A stretch of DNA of 64,000 nt, taken from NCBI GenBank assembly GCA_012934845.2, contig WNNJ02001459.1:1-64000 (forward strand). The letters run 5' to 3'. Below the pieces are notes generated by a model that ran no database searches, was not told where the DNA came from, and saw only the letters and a program-made list of their open reading frames with translations. The position numbers were made by a program, and so were the translations under genes. This document shows, in pieces, positions 31,727-42,731 of the stretch; position 1 is the stretch's first letter; each line of letters starts with the position of its first letter. The stretch is from Pomphorhynchus laevis (lineage: Eukaryota; Acanthocephala; Palaeacanthocephala; Echinorhynchida; Pomphorhynchidae).

Positions 31727-34188
31727 TTATATTAACGGCCTCAAGTCCAGAGGGATCTGAGCCCCTCGGCCGCACCAGCGCGCCGCCCTCTGACTGAACC
31801 ATTCGGGGTCTCTCACACACCTAAGAGTCCAGTCAAGGCGGACTATGGTTGGTAATCTCGAGATGAGGAGCTTGAGAAACCTTAGTCTTTGTTCTGGGGG
31901 ACGTCCTCGTGAGAAGAAGACTAATCCCGAGATAGCCCAAGTACCCCAGAGGCGCACTTGGGTTATCCCATTCAATGACAGATGCTGGGCCCGTTTCAGA
32001 GCCCACCTAGCTTTCTTTAGGATACGTTTAAGTCTATCCAGGTCAGCTTTCGCCGACCAATTCACCGTAACGGTGAACCCCAGATATTTTACTCGACTCG
32101 TGAAGATGGGGAGTGGTTGATGCTGCAAAATGGAGGAGAGTGTAGAGAGTGCTAGTCTCTTAAGTTTCTTTTTGGTGGCAGGAAGGCTATTAAAGACAAC
32201 CACCTGTGATTTAGAGGAGTTTAAAATAAGATTGGATGGGGCAACTGATCTTTTAATCTTAAAAAGAAACGGCTGATGTCAGAGATTACATCTTTGCACC
32301 TGCGTCCAGAGAACAAGGCTGTGGTATCATCAGCATATACCACTAGATGTTGATCACGTTTAAAATTCTTGAATAATACAATGGATGCGGCAAGATATAA
32401 GATAGGAGAAAGTGGGGATCCTTGAGGTACACCTGTAATAGGGTAGAACTGACGCGCATCAGGGTCGTCTTCATAGTAGAACCGCTTGGTGTACAACAAT
32501 ATCTCCACCCTGTTAACAATTCTCGCAGGCAACCCGAGGGACCTGAGAGAGGAGATAACGAAGGGAATGGAGATCCGGTCAAATGCAGCTGAAAAATCAA
32601 GAAAAACAGCCACAGCAAGCTGATGACTATTATCCTGACAAAACTGATGCACTTCACCAATTGCTGAATGGACCGAGCGCCCTTTGACAAACCCATGAAA
32701 ACTCGGTGGGATCAAATTACGCCTACATAAATGAACGCGGATTCTACGCGCAAGCGCTTTCTCGTAGATGGATATGAGGGCGTTTTGAATCGAGATGGGC
32801 CGCAGATCTTTAGGACAAGTGATTAATCTCTTTTTAGGTAAAAAAACTCGACGGCTGATGTTGATTTTTGCTATGTCAGACGGGGAGGCTAATAGCATTG
32901 TGATGGCGACCTCCTTTCTCTGACTGTATGTCAAAAGCTGACAGACACGAGTGGTGAGTGGCGCGTGGGATTTGGAGGTGCCCGGGAGTGGTCCCCAGGA
33001 GTTAAGGATATCTGTAACAGATAAGTCCCTACTCCTGAAGTCACACCAAGGCGGGATTGGTTGGGGAGAATGAGTGGCTCCATAATTATGTAAGGAAAGT
33101 GACTCCTCTAAAACTTTGTCAAGGCCTATGCTACCAATCCAAACCAAGGCTCTATCCTTCCAGCAAACAAACTTCTCCTTCTTGAATATCTTCCAGAAGG
33201 AAGCCTGAGAAGGGTTTTGGTGAGCAATGCTTGCCCTATCCCTGCTCAGCTAAAGCCTATATCTAGAGCTCCAATATTCATTCGAGAGGATATGTCTGGC
33301 GGAAACAGAGAGATTGGGAAGGTGCAACATTTTAGCTAGGACCTTGAGCTTTGTTGGTGTAGGATTGTATATTCGACCTTTATAGGTAGTCGAAAGGATC
33401 GCGGTAGCTTGCGATGAGAGGTAGGAATTAAATTCGGTCAAACTCTCAATTCCAATTCTGGGGAAGAGTTGGATAGCTGCCTGAAAGAAGGCCACTCTAA
33501 TAGGATCAAAGTGAAATCTTCTTCTAAGCAACGTATCGTCCTCTAGCCGCCAGCGAATTAGGTCATGAGAGGTGGTCTGTTGTTGACGCGACTGCTCGGT
33601 GCAAATGGGTTTCAACAACCACATCTTATGTAGCAGTAATATGTCGAGGAGAGAATTTGTTGTAGAGCAATGAAAGGTTGGGGAAGGTGGTTTATGAATA
33701 AGATAGTCGATCCTTGCTCTGCGAAGTGCTGCATTAATCCAACGACCAGTTCTGTCGTTGAAGTCACCAAGTAACATGTCATAACCGCTCCCCAATATTT
33801 GATCCAGGAGGTCACGGTTCTTGTGAATTTCTCCTGGCCGAATATAGACATTGGCTATGCTTATACGCTTACCGTTTTTACAAAGTGATATAGCTAAACA
33901 AGATAGGGCTGGACAAGAGTAGTTTAATAGGAGGGATGATCTTAAGGAGCTTTTTACTAGGGTTAAAAGACCTTGTGATGAAGAGGAGTAAGGGGGTATG
34001 TAAAGAGTAAAGTGGGTGTATATGTGCTTAGGGATAAATCGAGTAATATCCTGGGGGAGACGGATAGACCGCGTCTCCTGAAGGACTATAACATCTGCAT
34101 CTCTACCAGATAGAAGGCTAAGGGCGGAAGCACCTCCCGAATTCCACTGAAGGATATTCAGTGAAAAAGGTCCTTGATTACTTCCCAT
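31727..34188 (-). pseudogene. LINE A ORF2: AP endonuclease + reverse transcriptase
   Basis: ATG at 34188. The endonuclease occupies about 34170-33500: LNILQWNSGG, VLQETRSIRLPQ, ANVYIRPG, LLGDFNDRTGR and a SHD motif. The RT occupies about 32880-32200: LRPISIQNALISIYEKA, FHGFVKGRSVHSAIGEV, VAVFLDFSAAFDRI (motif A), GVPQGSPLSPILYLAAS (motif B) and LVVYADDTTALF (motif C). The C-terminal segment KYLGFTVTVNW...EQRLRFLKLL runs to about 31760. One in-frame stop (about 33250) separates endonuclease from RT, and one frameshift lies near 32220 after motif C. At the stop, copy 2 has a sense reading, so it is private to this copy. Function: nicking of target DNA and reverse transcription. Confidence 0.88.
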
Positions 34189-34222
34189 TGCGTAAGTGTT
34201 ACCGAAGTGGGACGCCCTCCAC

Positions 34223-35439
34223 CTAGTTGCAACTAGAGGCGGAAAAGTCGCCTTTACCGCTTCCCGTCACGACAAATGGAGTCGCTTGCCCACGGGCGAT
34301 ATCTTCATTTCCCTCGTTAGCCATAGCCCAAATCGAATCCTTCCGAGCAAGATTCAGAGCGGCTATGCTTAGCGCTGAGCCGTTTCGTTTCTTAGATTTT
34401 GTTGGCTTCTTAATATTGTTGGTCTTCCCAGAAGGAGGAGAACGGAAGGATTCCGCTAATTGACCCACCAATTTTTGGACCAATTTTTCAAGTTGAATCA
34501 TTGATGCCTGATGCTGCATTTCAATAAGTTTAAGAATTTCTGTGTCCGGCATCCTGTCGTCATTCTTGTTAGACGAGACAGCTTCCACGAAGCTAGTCGG
34601 TTTTGCTGTTACACCCCTGTGTCTCTTTTGGTACGCCTTAAAGATTTTACATTTTTTTGACCATGCGGGGTGCTCACCACCGCAGTTTGCGCAAAATGGC
34701 TTACTTTCGCACTTCTCAGGATGTATAGCAGTTGTACCACACACGCCGCACTTATGTGGTAAAGAACATCCAGTGGACCAATGCCCCCACTGATGACAAT
34801 TGTTGCAGTGAGGGTACGTTAGTCAGTCGGTTTCGATTATTGAAAATCTCAAATTATACCCCATAAAAGGATTGCATGTTGAAATCGATAGTTTTAGGGC
34901 TTCATCAACCGGGGCATTGCAGAACGCCACGGGAATGGGGAAGCCTTTAATCCCTTTTATAAAGCGCACGTTAGAGATTTTGTAATCAGTTTCTAGGGCT
35001 GATATATCTTCTTCTGAAATGTATGTGGGCATATTATTTATCTTTATTGTTGCCAGGATTGGTTTGGAAGCAATTATACCTTGTTCCGAATGCTCTTTTT
35101 TAAAGTAGTCTACGTACGACATTGCGAGATCAGGAGTGCAGAATGAGATTTTAATCTCAGATTCATAATATTTAATCGCATTGAACAATATCCTTTTTTA
35201 AATCGATGAGCAAAGCCTCTTATAAAAACATTGAACATGTTCTGCCTTTCCAGAGGCACCAAAAGTCTGATAATCACCAGGTTGGATAATTTTGGTACCG
35301 GGGGAAGTTCACCCTCCGGAATATATTCAAGAGAACCTAAATCTCCACTTACCTCGTTTATTGCATTGGCAGGAAAATTAGTTTTCATTGAGTTCTTTGA
35401 ACGCTCCGACATGCTAAATTTACTCATTTTTCGGAACAT
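34223..35439 (-). pseudogene. LINE A ORF1: RNA-binding protein with CCHC zinc knuckles
   Basis: Begins MFRKMSKFSMSERSKNSM at 35439, only 22 nt from the element's 5' end. The middle region (about 35190-34850) resembles an RRM-like domain (NMFNVFIRGF, ISNVRFIKGIKGFPIPVAF). Zinc knuckles follow: CNNCHQWGHWSTGC (about 34810-34770), then CGVCGTTAIHPEKC and CANCGGEHPAWSKKC. The C-terminus is basic (NNIKKPTKSKKRNGS). One frameshift near 35190 and one in-frame stop at 34823, just before the first knuckle, break it. It would coat the element's RNA and help form the RNP. The Gag-like knuckles are typical of Jockey/I-group LINE ORF1 proteins and do not indicate a retrovirus. Confidence 0.85.
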
Positions 35440-35461
35440 TGCTTACTCGGTTAATCAAGCT

Positions 35462-35477
35462 CAATTTTGTGATATTA
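35462..35477. repeat. Target-site duplication of LINE A (5' side)
   Basis: Exact partner of 31591-31606. The element's first transcribed base follows at 35461 on the - strand. Confidence 0.9.
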
Positions 35478-35856
35478 GCATAACCAACTTAATAACGTAA
35501 AGGCTGTAATTTCTGAGGTTTTTCAAAAAAATTGCAACAAGGAACAATATTAATAATTTGCATAATTCCAATTGACACAAAAGTATTTATTTTGTAAACT
35601 ACAATATCTTGATTATCATTGACAGCGTGTAAAATTGATTTTAAATTCTTTAATTCAATGCACTGTATATCATTTATGACATTAGAAGCTGCAGTCACAA
35701 TCTGATCCACACAATCAATGAAGATTTTTTTGATTCTGCAATTAACCTTGAGAAACTGTAAGGTTGCTAATTAGAAACGGTTTCTAGTAATATACATTAA
35801 TAAATATACGTCACAAGCGTGTACAAGTTTCTGAGAAATTATATTTAATTTGACAA
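35478..35856. other. AT-rich spacer between two LINE insertions
   Basis: No recognised gene. A 73-codon - frame (35489-35710) lacks any family resemblance and is probably chance. Confidence 0.5.
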
Positions 35857-35866
35857 ATTACTTTGT

Positions 35867-36398
35867 CAAAGAAGTGGCGTGCTACAACTGGCATAATGTG
35901 CGACCGCAAAATGAAGGATAGCATAAAGTCAAAGATATATCGAAGCGTTATTCGTCCCATTGCTCTTTATGGAGCAGAATGCTGGCCTATCACAAAGATA
36001 GCGGAACGTCGTCTCGCTGTCATGGAGACGAAGATGCTTCGATGGACAAGCGGTTTTAGTCTCCTAAATCGGGTTCGCAATGATGATATTTACCGACGAT
36101 ACGGTGTGATGCCTATCCGTGAGAAAATGCTAGAAGCCCGTCTCCGCTGGTTTGGCCACACTCTACGGGCACATGACGGTTCCATCGCAAAGGCAGGCTT
36201 GAAAATAGACTTTAAAGGCAAACGCCCCAAAGGACGACCAAGACAGCGATGGTCTGACACGCTGCACAAGGATCTAAGAGATGCTGGACTACACCCTGAT
36301 CTGGCTTCGGATCGTTGCAAATGGAGGATGCGTTCCATGAGAGCCGACCCCGCCAACACACGGGATAAAGGCTAAAGAAAAAGAAGAAAAAGAAGAAG
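35867..36398 (+). mobile_element. RTE-clade LINE, 5'-truncated, with 10-bp TSD
   Basis: Contains only the RT C-terminal region, open to TAA at 36373-36375: SVIRPIALYGAECWPITK, RRLAVMETKMLRWTSGF, VMPIREKMLEARLRWFGH and GRPRQRWSDTLHKDLRDAGL. These are hallmarks of the RTE clade. It ends with an AAGAAG-rich simple-repeat tail (36374-36398), and AAATTACTTT flanks it at 35857-35866 and 36399-36408. The frame is intact over its length, so the insertion is recent. It is a different family from LINE B. Confidence 0.9.
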
Positions 36399-36408
36399 AA
36401 ATTACTTT

Positions 36409-36692
36409 AATCTAAAAAGTGACTGAATTATGATTTATTCAATTGTGGATGGTAAAATCTTTATGATGTTACCGTATTGAGTTGCCTGCAATTCCTCCTA
36501 TAAATAGCCTTTTGTGTGTGGCACTTAATATCTATCCCTTGGCACAATGTCACACGGAAAACAGCAAAATATTAACTTTTTACATGCGATGCAAAAAATA
36601 AAAAAATCTGTTTTTATCAGTTTTCGAAAGCTTTAGCTTTAGTCTCGAATAAACTCTGACTTTTTAAAATATATTTCAGTAGTATTTTCTAT
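36409..36692. other. AT-rich stretch, no gene seen
   Basis: No coding frame or recognised element before the family D repeat at 36693. Confidence 0.5.
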
Positions 36693-36850
36693 TTTTAAAT
36701 AGTTTATACTAATCATTAATTTAATTGCTGTAATTTTCTGAAGATAAATTTTCAAAATTACATACTGTAATTTTCTGAAGATGCTAATAGAAGTTAGCAA
36801 AATATCAAAAATAATTTCTACTTTTATTTGATCTAGCTTTAATGATTAAG
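36693..36850 (+). repeat. Family D repeat with ribozyme-like core
   Basis: The text gtaattttctgaagat occurs twice (36730 and 36765). The second instance carries CUGAAGA, a GCUAAU/GUUAGC stem with AGAA loop, then AAAAUAUC (36775-36804), matching 27242-27269 in reverse. It ends in ttatttgatctagc like the other units. Confidence 0.6.
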
Positions 36851-36867
36851 TATTTTCTTTGTCACAT

Positions 36868-38895
36868 TTCAGTATCATTGGACTTCATTAGCTACTGTTC
36901 GAATACATACGATTCACATTTCGGTCTTTCTAATGTTGACTGATGATCTCTCGACTCATGTGCTTTATTAAAAATTAGATTAAATGAAATACTTTATTAT
37001 AACATTTTGCAAATTAAAAAATAGTTGGGTTTTCAAATTAAAAATAGAAGCTTAACCATCCAAAGCTGATTTAATATGAAATCAGAAATGATTTAAATTA
37101 AATTTGCAAAATGTAAGACGAAAATTGAAAAATTGTCTTCAGCAAACATTAAAAGGACCGAAACGTGAAACGTAGGCATTAAATCAGTAGCTGATTGGGT
37201 CTACTAATACTGAAATGTAGCGTACAGATGTTGTATTATAGATGGAATTAAAACAGTGTGAAGTATAAAAAATAGTCACCAAAATTTCAATTGTAACAAT
37301 GGCTCCACAAGTATGTAAACTTGAAATTAAGAAACAAGCTATCGATGACTATTTTGATAATTGTAAATAATTGCAATAATTGGTAGGTTTTCAAATTGAA
37401 AAAAGAACCTTCCCCTATCAATGCTGATTTAATCTGAAATCAGAATTCATTTCAATTAAATTTGAATAATGTAAGACGAGTATTTCATTAAATCTAAATG
37501 CCACTAAAGCAGACGAGTCGAGTGATGGTCAGCTAATATTAAATGGACCAAAACGTGAAACGTTCGTATTGGATCAGTTGCAGATGATGCCTACTAATAC
37601 TGAAATGTAGCATACTGTCGTTGGCGTGTAGATAGGATTAAAGTAGCGTGCAGAATAAAAATAGTCATCAAAATTTCAATAGTAACAATGACTGCACAGG
37701 TATGTCAACTTAAAATTAAGAAACAAACTATAGATGACTAGTTTGATAGTAATTATTCAGAAAATAGGTATTTCAAATTAAAGGTTGCACCTTCTCCTAC
37801 CAGCTCTGATTTAATTTGAAATAAGAAATGATTTCAATTATATTTGCAAAATGTAAGACGAAGTATTTTATTAAATCTAAATGCCACTAGTCGAGTATAC
37901 AAATAAGAACTGGTTACAATTAAATTTGCAAGATGTAAGACGAAGTATTTCATTAAATCTAAATGCCACTAAAACAGAATAGTCAGTGATCGTCAGCTAA
38001 CATTAAAAGGACCGAAACGTGAAACGTAGGTATTGGATCAGTAGTTGATTAGGTCCACCAATACTGAAATGTAGCGTACTGCTGTTGGATTTTAGATAGG
38101 ATTAAAGTAACGCGTAGAATAAAATAGTCATCAAAATTTCAACAGTTACTATGACCGCACAGCTATATCAGATTAATAACCAATATTTGCTAAATCATTT
38201 AAATTCTAAAGATTATTCTATACAGTGGAGCATTGATTTAGAAACTAATACTGTTTTTCCATTCTTAGATGTTTTAGTTGTAAAAGGTTTTGATGCAAGT
38301 TATCAAACTAATGATTTTCAAAAAATGGACTTGAGATTACCTGTCGGAACACATACATTGATATAAAATGTTTGATTGCATCGGCAACGTCTCTCTTTAA
38401 TAAAGTTGAAAGTATTGTTTTAACAACTTATCTTTGAGAAATATGAATTATATTATTATTAGTGTAATGAGATGTGATTTTCCTTATCGGGTGTAATGGT
38501 AACAATGACTGCACAGGTATATCAACTTAAAATTAAGAAACAAACTATAGATGACTAGTTTGATAATGGTAATTCATTTCAAAAAATAGGTAGGTTTTCA
38601 AATTGAAGGAAAAAGTTCCTCTACCAACGCTGATTTAATTGAAAATCAGAAATGTTTTTAATTAAATTTGTAAAATGTAAAACGACAGTTATTCATTAAA
38701 ACTAATTGTCAATAAAGCAGACGAGTCACCTGATCGTCAGCCAACATTAAAATGTCTGATTAGTGAAATGTAGGTATAGGATCAGTAGATGAAAGGTCAA
38801 CTAATACTGAAATGTAGCGTACAGCAGTTGTCTTATAGATAGGATTAAAGTAGCGACCAAGATTAAAAATTGCCATAAAAATTTCAATTGTATTT
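36868..38895 (+). repeat. PLE terminal-repeat array (3-4 units of about 370 bp)
   Basis: Units start at about 37020, 37377, 37755 (damaged, restarting at 37900) and 38508. Each unit contains gctgatttaat.tgaaatcag, tttgcaaaatgtaagacga, aaaggaccgaaacgtgaaacg, actaatactgaaatgtagcg and atagtcatcaaaatttca. An inverted partial unit lies at 36868-36985, and another at 49385-49530. An RT fragment is embedded in the third unit (38151-38430). Tandem direct and inverted terminal repeats (pLTRs) are typical of PLEs. Confidence 0.8.
38151..38366 (+). pseudogene. PLE reverse-transcriptase fragment
   Basis: A 71-codon frame. LLNHLNSKDYSIQWSIDLE then TVFPFLDVLVVKGFDASYQT is the post-catalytic segment of Penelope RTs (the [N/P]FLDV motif). 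It continues a little past 38366 in broken frame. It sits within the terminal-repeat array, in the same orientation, as a minimal remnant of the element that owns these repeats. Confidence 0.72.
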
Positions 38896-38919
38896 ATACC
38901 TATTTTAGGAATGTGTATC

Positions 38920-39915
38920 CTAAATTCTTATTCTATTATTTCTTTAATTTTTAAAGTATACATAAATTTATGTTATCTATGCATTTATCAAAATTAAGAT
39001 TTTCACAATTGCATTTTGCTCCTAGAATGTTTCTAATAGCATTGTTACCTATCTCTTTCAATTCCCTATTTTTCGTCTTATGACGACAACAGTTTCTACC
39101 GGATCTTTTGGGAATACATTTAAATAAATCTGACCCTATTATTTCTTTACTTTTAGAATTATTTAAAAGTTCACCTATTTTTATGTTATCTATACATTTA
39201 TTAATGAAGTTTATGGTTAATGTATATTTTCTATTGTTATTATTTACATTTATTGTCCGATTATAGTGTTTTATATTACAATAACTGTATATTATACAAC
39301 TTAGCCTATCATAGTCGTTAATTAATTCTTGATTTATTGAACATATGATATCTTTAGAAAAACTTATATTTACATAAAGATCTTTTAGTTTATTATCTCT
39401 TAAAAGTTGTTTTACTATTTCTAATTATTCATATATACATATCTTTTTTAATCTTTTTAACTCTATTTTTCCTATTCCTTTTATCACCATGACTTCTTGG
39501 TTTGCGTTTAACCGGATTATTATAATATAGTTGTTTATTATATACTATACTACTTCTGTCAATTCCTTGTACCACGTCATTCAATCCTAATGGGTAAATG
39601 GAATTATGCGTTTTAGTCCTAAAATCTTCTTTTTCTAATAGCTTTTGATTTAATATTGAATTATTTTCTTTAATAATATGTTCTAAAATAAATAATTTAC
39701 AGTTTTTAATATCATGTCCTATTAATCTCATATGTTTATGAAATATAGTTTGACTATTATGATGTATATTATATATGTGTTGCCTAAACCTAGTTTTTAT
39801 CTTTTGATATGTTTTCACAAAATGATTGTGTATCGCTTCATAGTTTATGCTGTAGTATATACTTAATAGTTGAATAGTGTATCCTATATTTTCGGGTAGT
39901 TCGCGACCGTACTTT
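38920..39915 (-). mobile_element. Naiad-like PLE, N-terminal half (GIY-YIG + linker)
   Basis: On the - strand, a GIY-YIG nuclease C-terminal part lies at about 39900-39560: IKTRFRQHIYNIHHNSQ, IKNCKLFILEHIIKENN, then NSIYPLGLNDVVQG. A basic stretch (VKRKPRSHGDKRNRKNRVKK) follows. Beyond an interruption at 39427, a second open region without ATG continues (IVKQLLRDNKLKDLYVNI, KYTLTINFINKCIDNI, RNCCRHK, AKCNCENLNF) to about 38945. The nuclease comes before the linker, which matches the permuted order of the Naiad clade of PLEs and is the reverse of classic Penelope. No RT follows, so the copy is truncated. Confidence 0.68.
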
Positions 39916-41199
39916 TGGGTTCAAATTATGTACTAACTTTGATATTTTCTAATTCTGTCTTCAATTTTTAATTAGTAAGTTTTTAGTTTCATTCTTTTTA
40001 ATGAAATTAAGTAACCAATAAATTTAATACATCACATAACAAATCTAAGAGCATATCTAAGACCAAAGTGTTTGATGCATCTGAATCTTACGGTGGCTTT
40101 TGAAATTCTATCAATTCATTACAGAATGTCAAGTGCTAGACGTTGCAGTTAACATTTCTAAGAGAGATACAGTGCTCGTACTGCTGAAGCAAACGACATT
40201 AACTATAAGGATTGTGGACATTGCTTTCAAGCAACATCATGCACTGAAATGATATTGAGATATGAATCGTTTATCTTATTTTATTCAGCTAAGCAGTGAT
40301 GCATTATTTGTTTTTATATTTCTGCGTATTGTGAAAGCTGTCCCTTCAGGCAAAGTTTTCAATTTACCGCACAATCCTCGTTGATTTCTTTAACGATAGT
40401 CTTGTTCATATGTAATCACCAAAATAAAGTATTTCTTCCGGATCCTTAGATATAAGGTTAGAAACTCTTTCACACTAAAGAATCTTTCAATAAAGTCGCT
40501 AATTTTTTAGATTGTAAAATCTGTTTTAATTTGGTTTTCATGGTGCACACTGCTATGATGACCATTATAGTATACTAATAATCAGGTGGAGATAGCAAAT
40601 CTTAAAACTTACTGCAGAAAGATATCCAAAAGTAAAATCTTTCGGTTACGAAGGCGATATTTCGGGAGGAAATGGTCTTTTTCCACAGTTTAGATCCTCT
40701 AATCTAGTAAAAGCGAAACGTAGTAACCCTAAGAACGGCGCGAGCATATGATGATCTAGTAGAATTACAACGCGAAGAAATCGAAGTTGTAGATTTACTT
40801 AATAATTCTTGTAATTATGAGCTGTTGGTAATTTCTGGTTCAATTATATATTATCAAAACTTATTACAATATTAATCAGAATTTAAATATATAACTACTG
40901 ATTGGTTGTTTATTTTAAATAATATTCATGCATATTTTATTTAATATTAACTGCAAATATTTATTTAACCCAATTTAGAGATCTATCTCACAATTGCATT
41001 GACTTTATTCCCAATGGTTTCTTAAACAGCAAACACACAATATCACACGTGTAAGTCAAGTTTTTTATTCACTTTGTGCCACCATTGTTTATTAATGTTG
41101 ACTATCTTTATTATTTATCCAGTTTTGATCGATTACCTATTAATGTAAACTTTAAAAAAATTCCATCTACGTATTATAATTTTTGTTCGGTAATTTTGG
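39916..41199. other. Mixed unassigned sequence
   Basis: 39990-40860 is less AT-rich and may be an old transposon. On the + strand near 40605-40750 a short readable stretch (KVKSFGYEGDISGGNGLFP) is open but unrecognised. 40860-41199 is plain AT-rich. No splice-bounded LRR exon found. Confidence 0.4.
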
Positions 41200-41490
41200 T
41201 TGATATGTAAACTTGACCCCACTGCTATGTTAAGTAAAGGAATAGGGGGTCGAAACGTGATAACATCGCAGTTCCTTTTGATTACCTCTAATCATTATTC
41301 TTATACATCGTCTTTTTTATTTATTTGTGAATTCATAAAAATTGAATTTTATTATAATTTCAATTTTAAATTTTAACTCTTAATAAATATAAATTCTATA
41401 AAATCTTATAGAATTAATTATTATTTATCTTTATTGTTATTTATATTTAGTATAAAATACGTGGACTCAATTATCTCATCTTATTCATTT
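41200..41490 (+). repeat. PLE 3' terminal module, diverged solo copy
   Basis: Matches the modules at 49985-50757 and 53700-54093: tgctatgtta...ggaatagggggtcgaaacgtgata, catcgcagttcctttt, cctctaatcattattcttat, then AT-rich sequence ending atacgtggactcaattatct. No RT is attached. It is a solo terminal repeat. Confidence 0.75.
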
Positions 41491-42200
41491 GCAATTTGTT
41501 ATTTATTTCACAATTAAATTGTCAATCGATTATTTCTTTAAATCTGCGTTTTTATCTAAAATACAACTGAATTTAAGCCAATTTGGTATTTTTCAAATGG
41601 TTCAACATTGATTTTATTACATTTCGTTTAAGATAATTTTACAAATTTGTAGTTTTTAATTAGAAAATATAAAAACTGATTTTAATTTTGCACGGTGTGC
41701 AAAATTAATTTTTCAAAATATTATATCTCAAAATACTTTTAATAATTGATTAATAAGTATAATTTACATTTTTTATGTAACACTTTGATTTGTGATTCAA
41801 ATTCATTTCGTTCTTACGCGTGCTGAAAGAAAACTCTAAATTATTATTGTTGTATAATGTATATACCCTTAATGGATGTTACTTACATCTTAGTCACTAC
41901 CGCAATGTACTAAAATGTATATTAAGAATATTCCTGTCAATCATCATGGTCCATTTTATGACTACTAAAATCAATTTATTTCAAAAAAATATTATTTTTA
42001 ATTATTTGAAACACTAAAAAATTAAACAAAAAATTAAACAAAAAACTAAACAAATAGAAAAGAAATCCACAAATTTAAAGTTACAATTGCAAATTGTTTG
42101 CTATATTAAATTGCTTTTATACTTTTGCAGTTTTAAATTTTTTAATTTGTGTCAAATAATTTATGGTAATGCTTATATCTAATGTTTGATACATTTACTT

Positions 42201-42395
42201 TTATTCATCCGACTCAGTTAGATGATTATCCAAATCTGAGCCTGTCCCAAGCAATGTATCTATTGCCGTTTGGAACTCTTGCACCGCATATGTAACAGGA
42301 TTCGAAGATCCTACACATAACTCCCGTTCATGCATCTGGTTTAGATGGCATGAAGTAGGCATATCGATAACCAGCTTTTCTAACTGGGCTATCAT
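42201..42395 (-). CDS. Hypothetical protein end, acidic
   Basis: The open frame ends at TAA 42201-42203 and reads IAQLEKLVIDMPTSCHLNQM, then ELCVGSSNPVTYAVQEFQTA and the acidic tail GSDLDNHLTESDE. The same frame continues upstream without a stop to about 42510 (GSDSEGTEETFYKKKIFF), so the listed Met may be internal. The composition looks coding, not random AT sequence. I recognise no family. It could be the last exon of a host gene on the - strand or a transposase tail. Confidence 0.35.
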   Translation of the reverse strand: MIAQLEKLVIDMPTSCHLNQMHERELCVGSSNPVTYAVQEFQTAIDTLLGTGSDLDNHLTESDE

Positions 42396-42731
42396 TAAAG
42401 AAGTACATGTTCTTACATTTTTTGTCCTTGAATTGCCGATTTTGATGAAAAAGATTTTTTTCTTGTAAAAAGTTTCCTCTGTGCCTTCGCTGTCAGACCC
42501 AATAAAAAATTTTCCTTAAAAAATTTTGGTTTTTAATAAACATACATTCTATACATTTGAGATAAAATAACATACAATTATTTATCACAATAAATAACAT
42601 ACAACGATCGCTACTATTGTACAACTGAAGAACAACACAAGAAGAACCTAAACATATTTTATATACAAAGAGCATTTTTGTAGACAAGGAGCGCAGTTTT
42701 AAAAATTGTAAACTATTGCAACCTACAGTTA

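Larger units (their letters stand above)
31607..35461 (-). mobile_element. LINE family A, essentially full-length copy with TSDs
   Basis: A 3855-bp insertion on the - strand between exact 16-bp target-site duplications. Order: a 22-nt 5' leader, ORF1 (35439-34223), a 34-nt spacer, ORF2 (34188-31727), a short 3' UTR and a TTAC-repeat tail (about 31607-31620). It has AP endonuclease and RT but no RNase H. The compact size fits the Jockey/I superfamily. Both ORFs carry a small number of inactivating changes (about two each), so it is young but dead. It gives the reference boundaries for the other two copies. Confidence 0.92.

Noticed and set aside
34223-34844. Retrovirus or LTR-element Gag, suggested by the CCHC zinc knuckles
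   Set aside because: The knuckles lie in ORF1 of a LINE with AP endonuclease, a non-LTR RT and a target-site duplication. No LTRs, protease or integrase are present.
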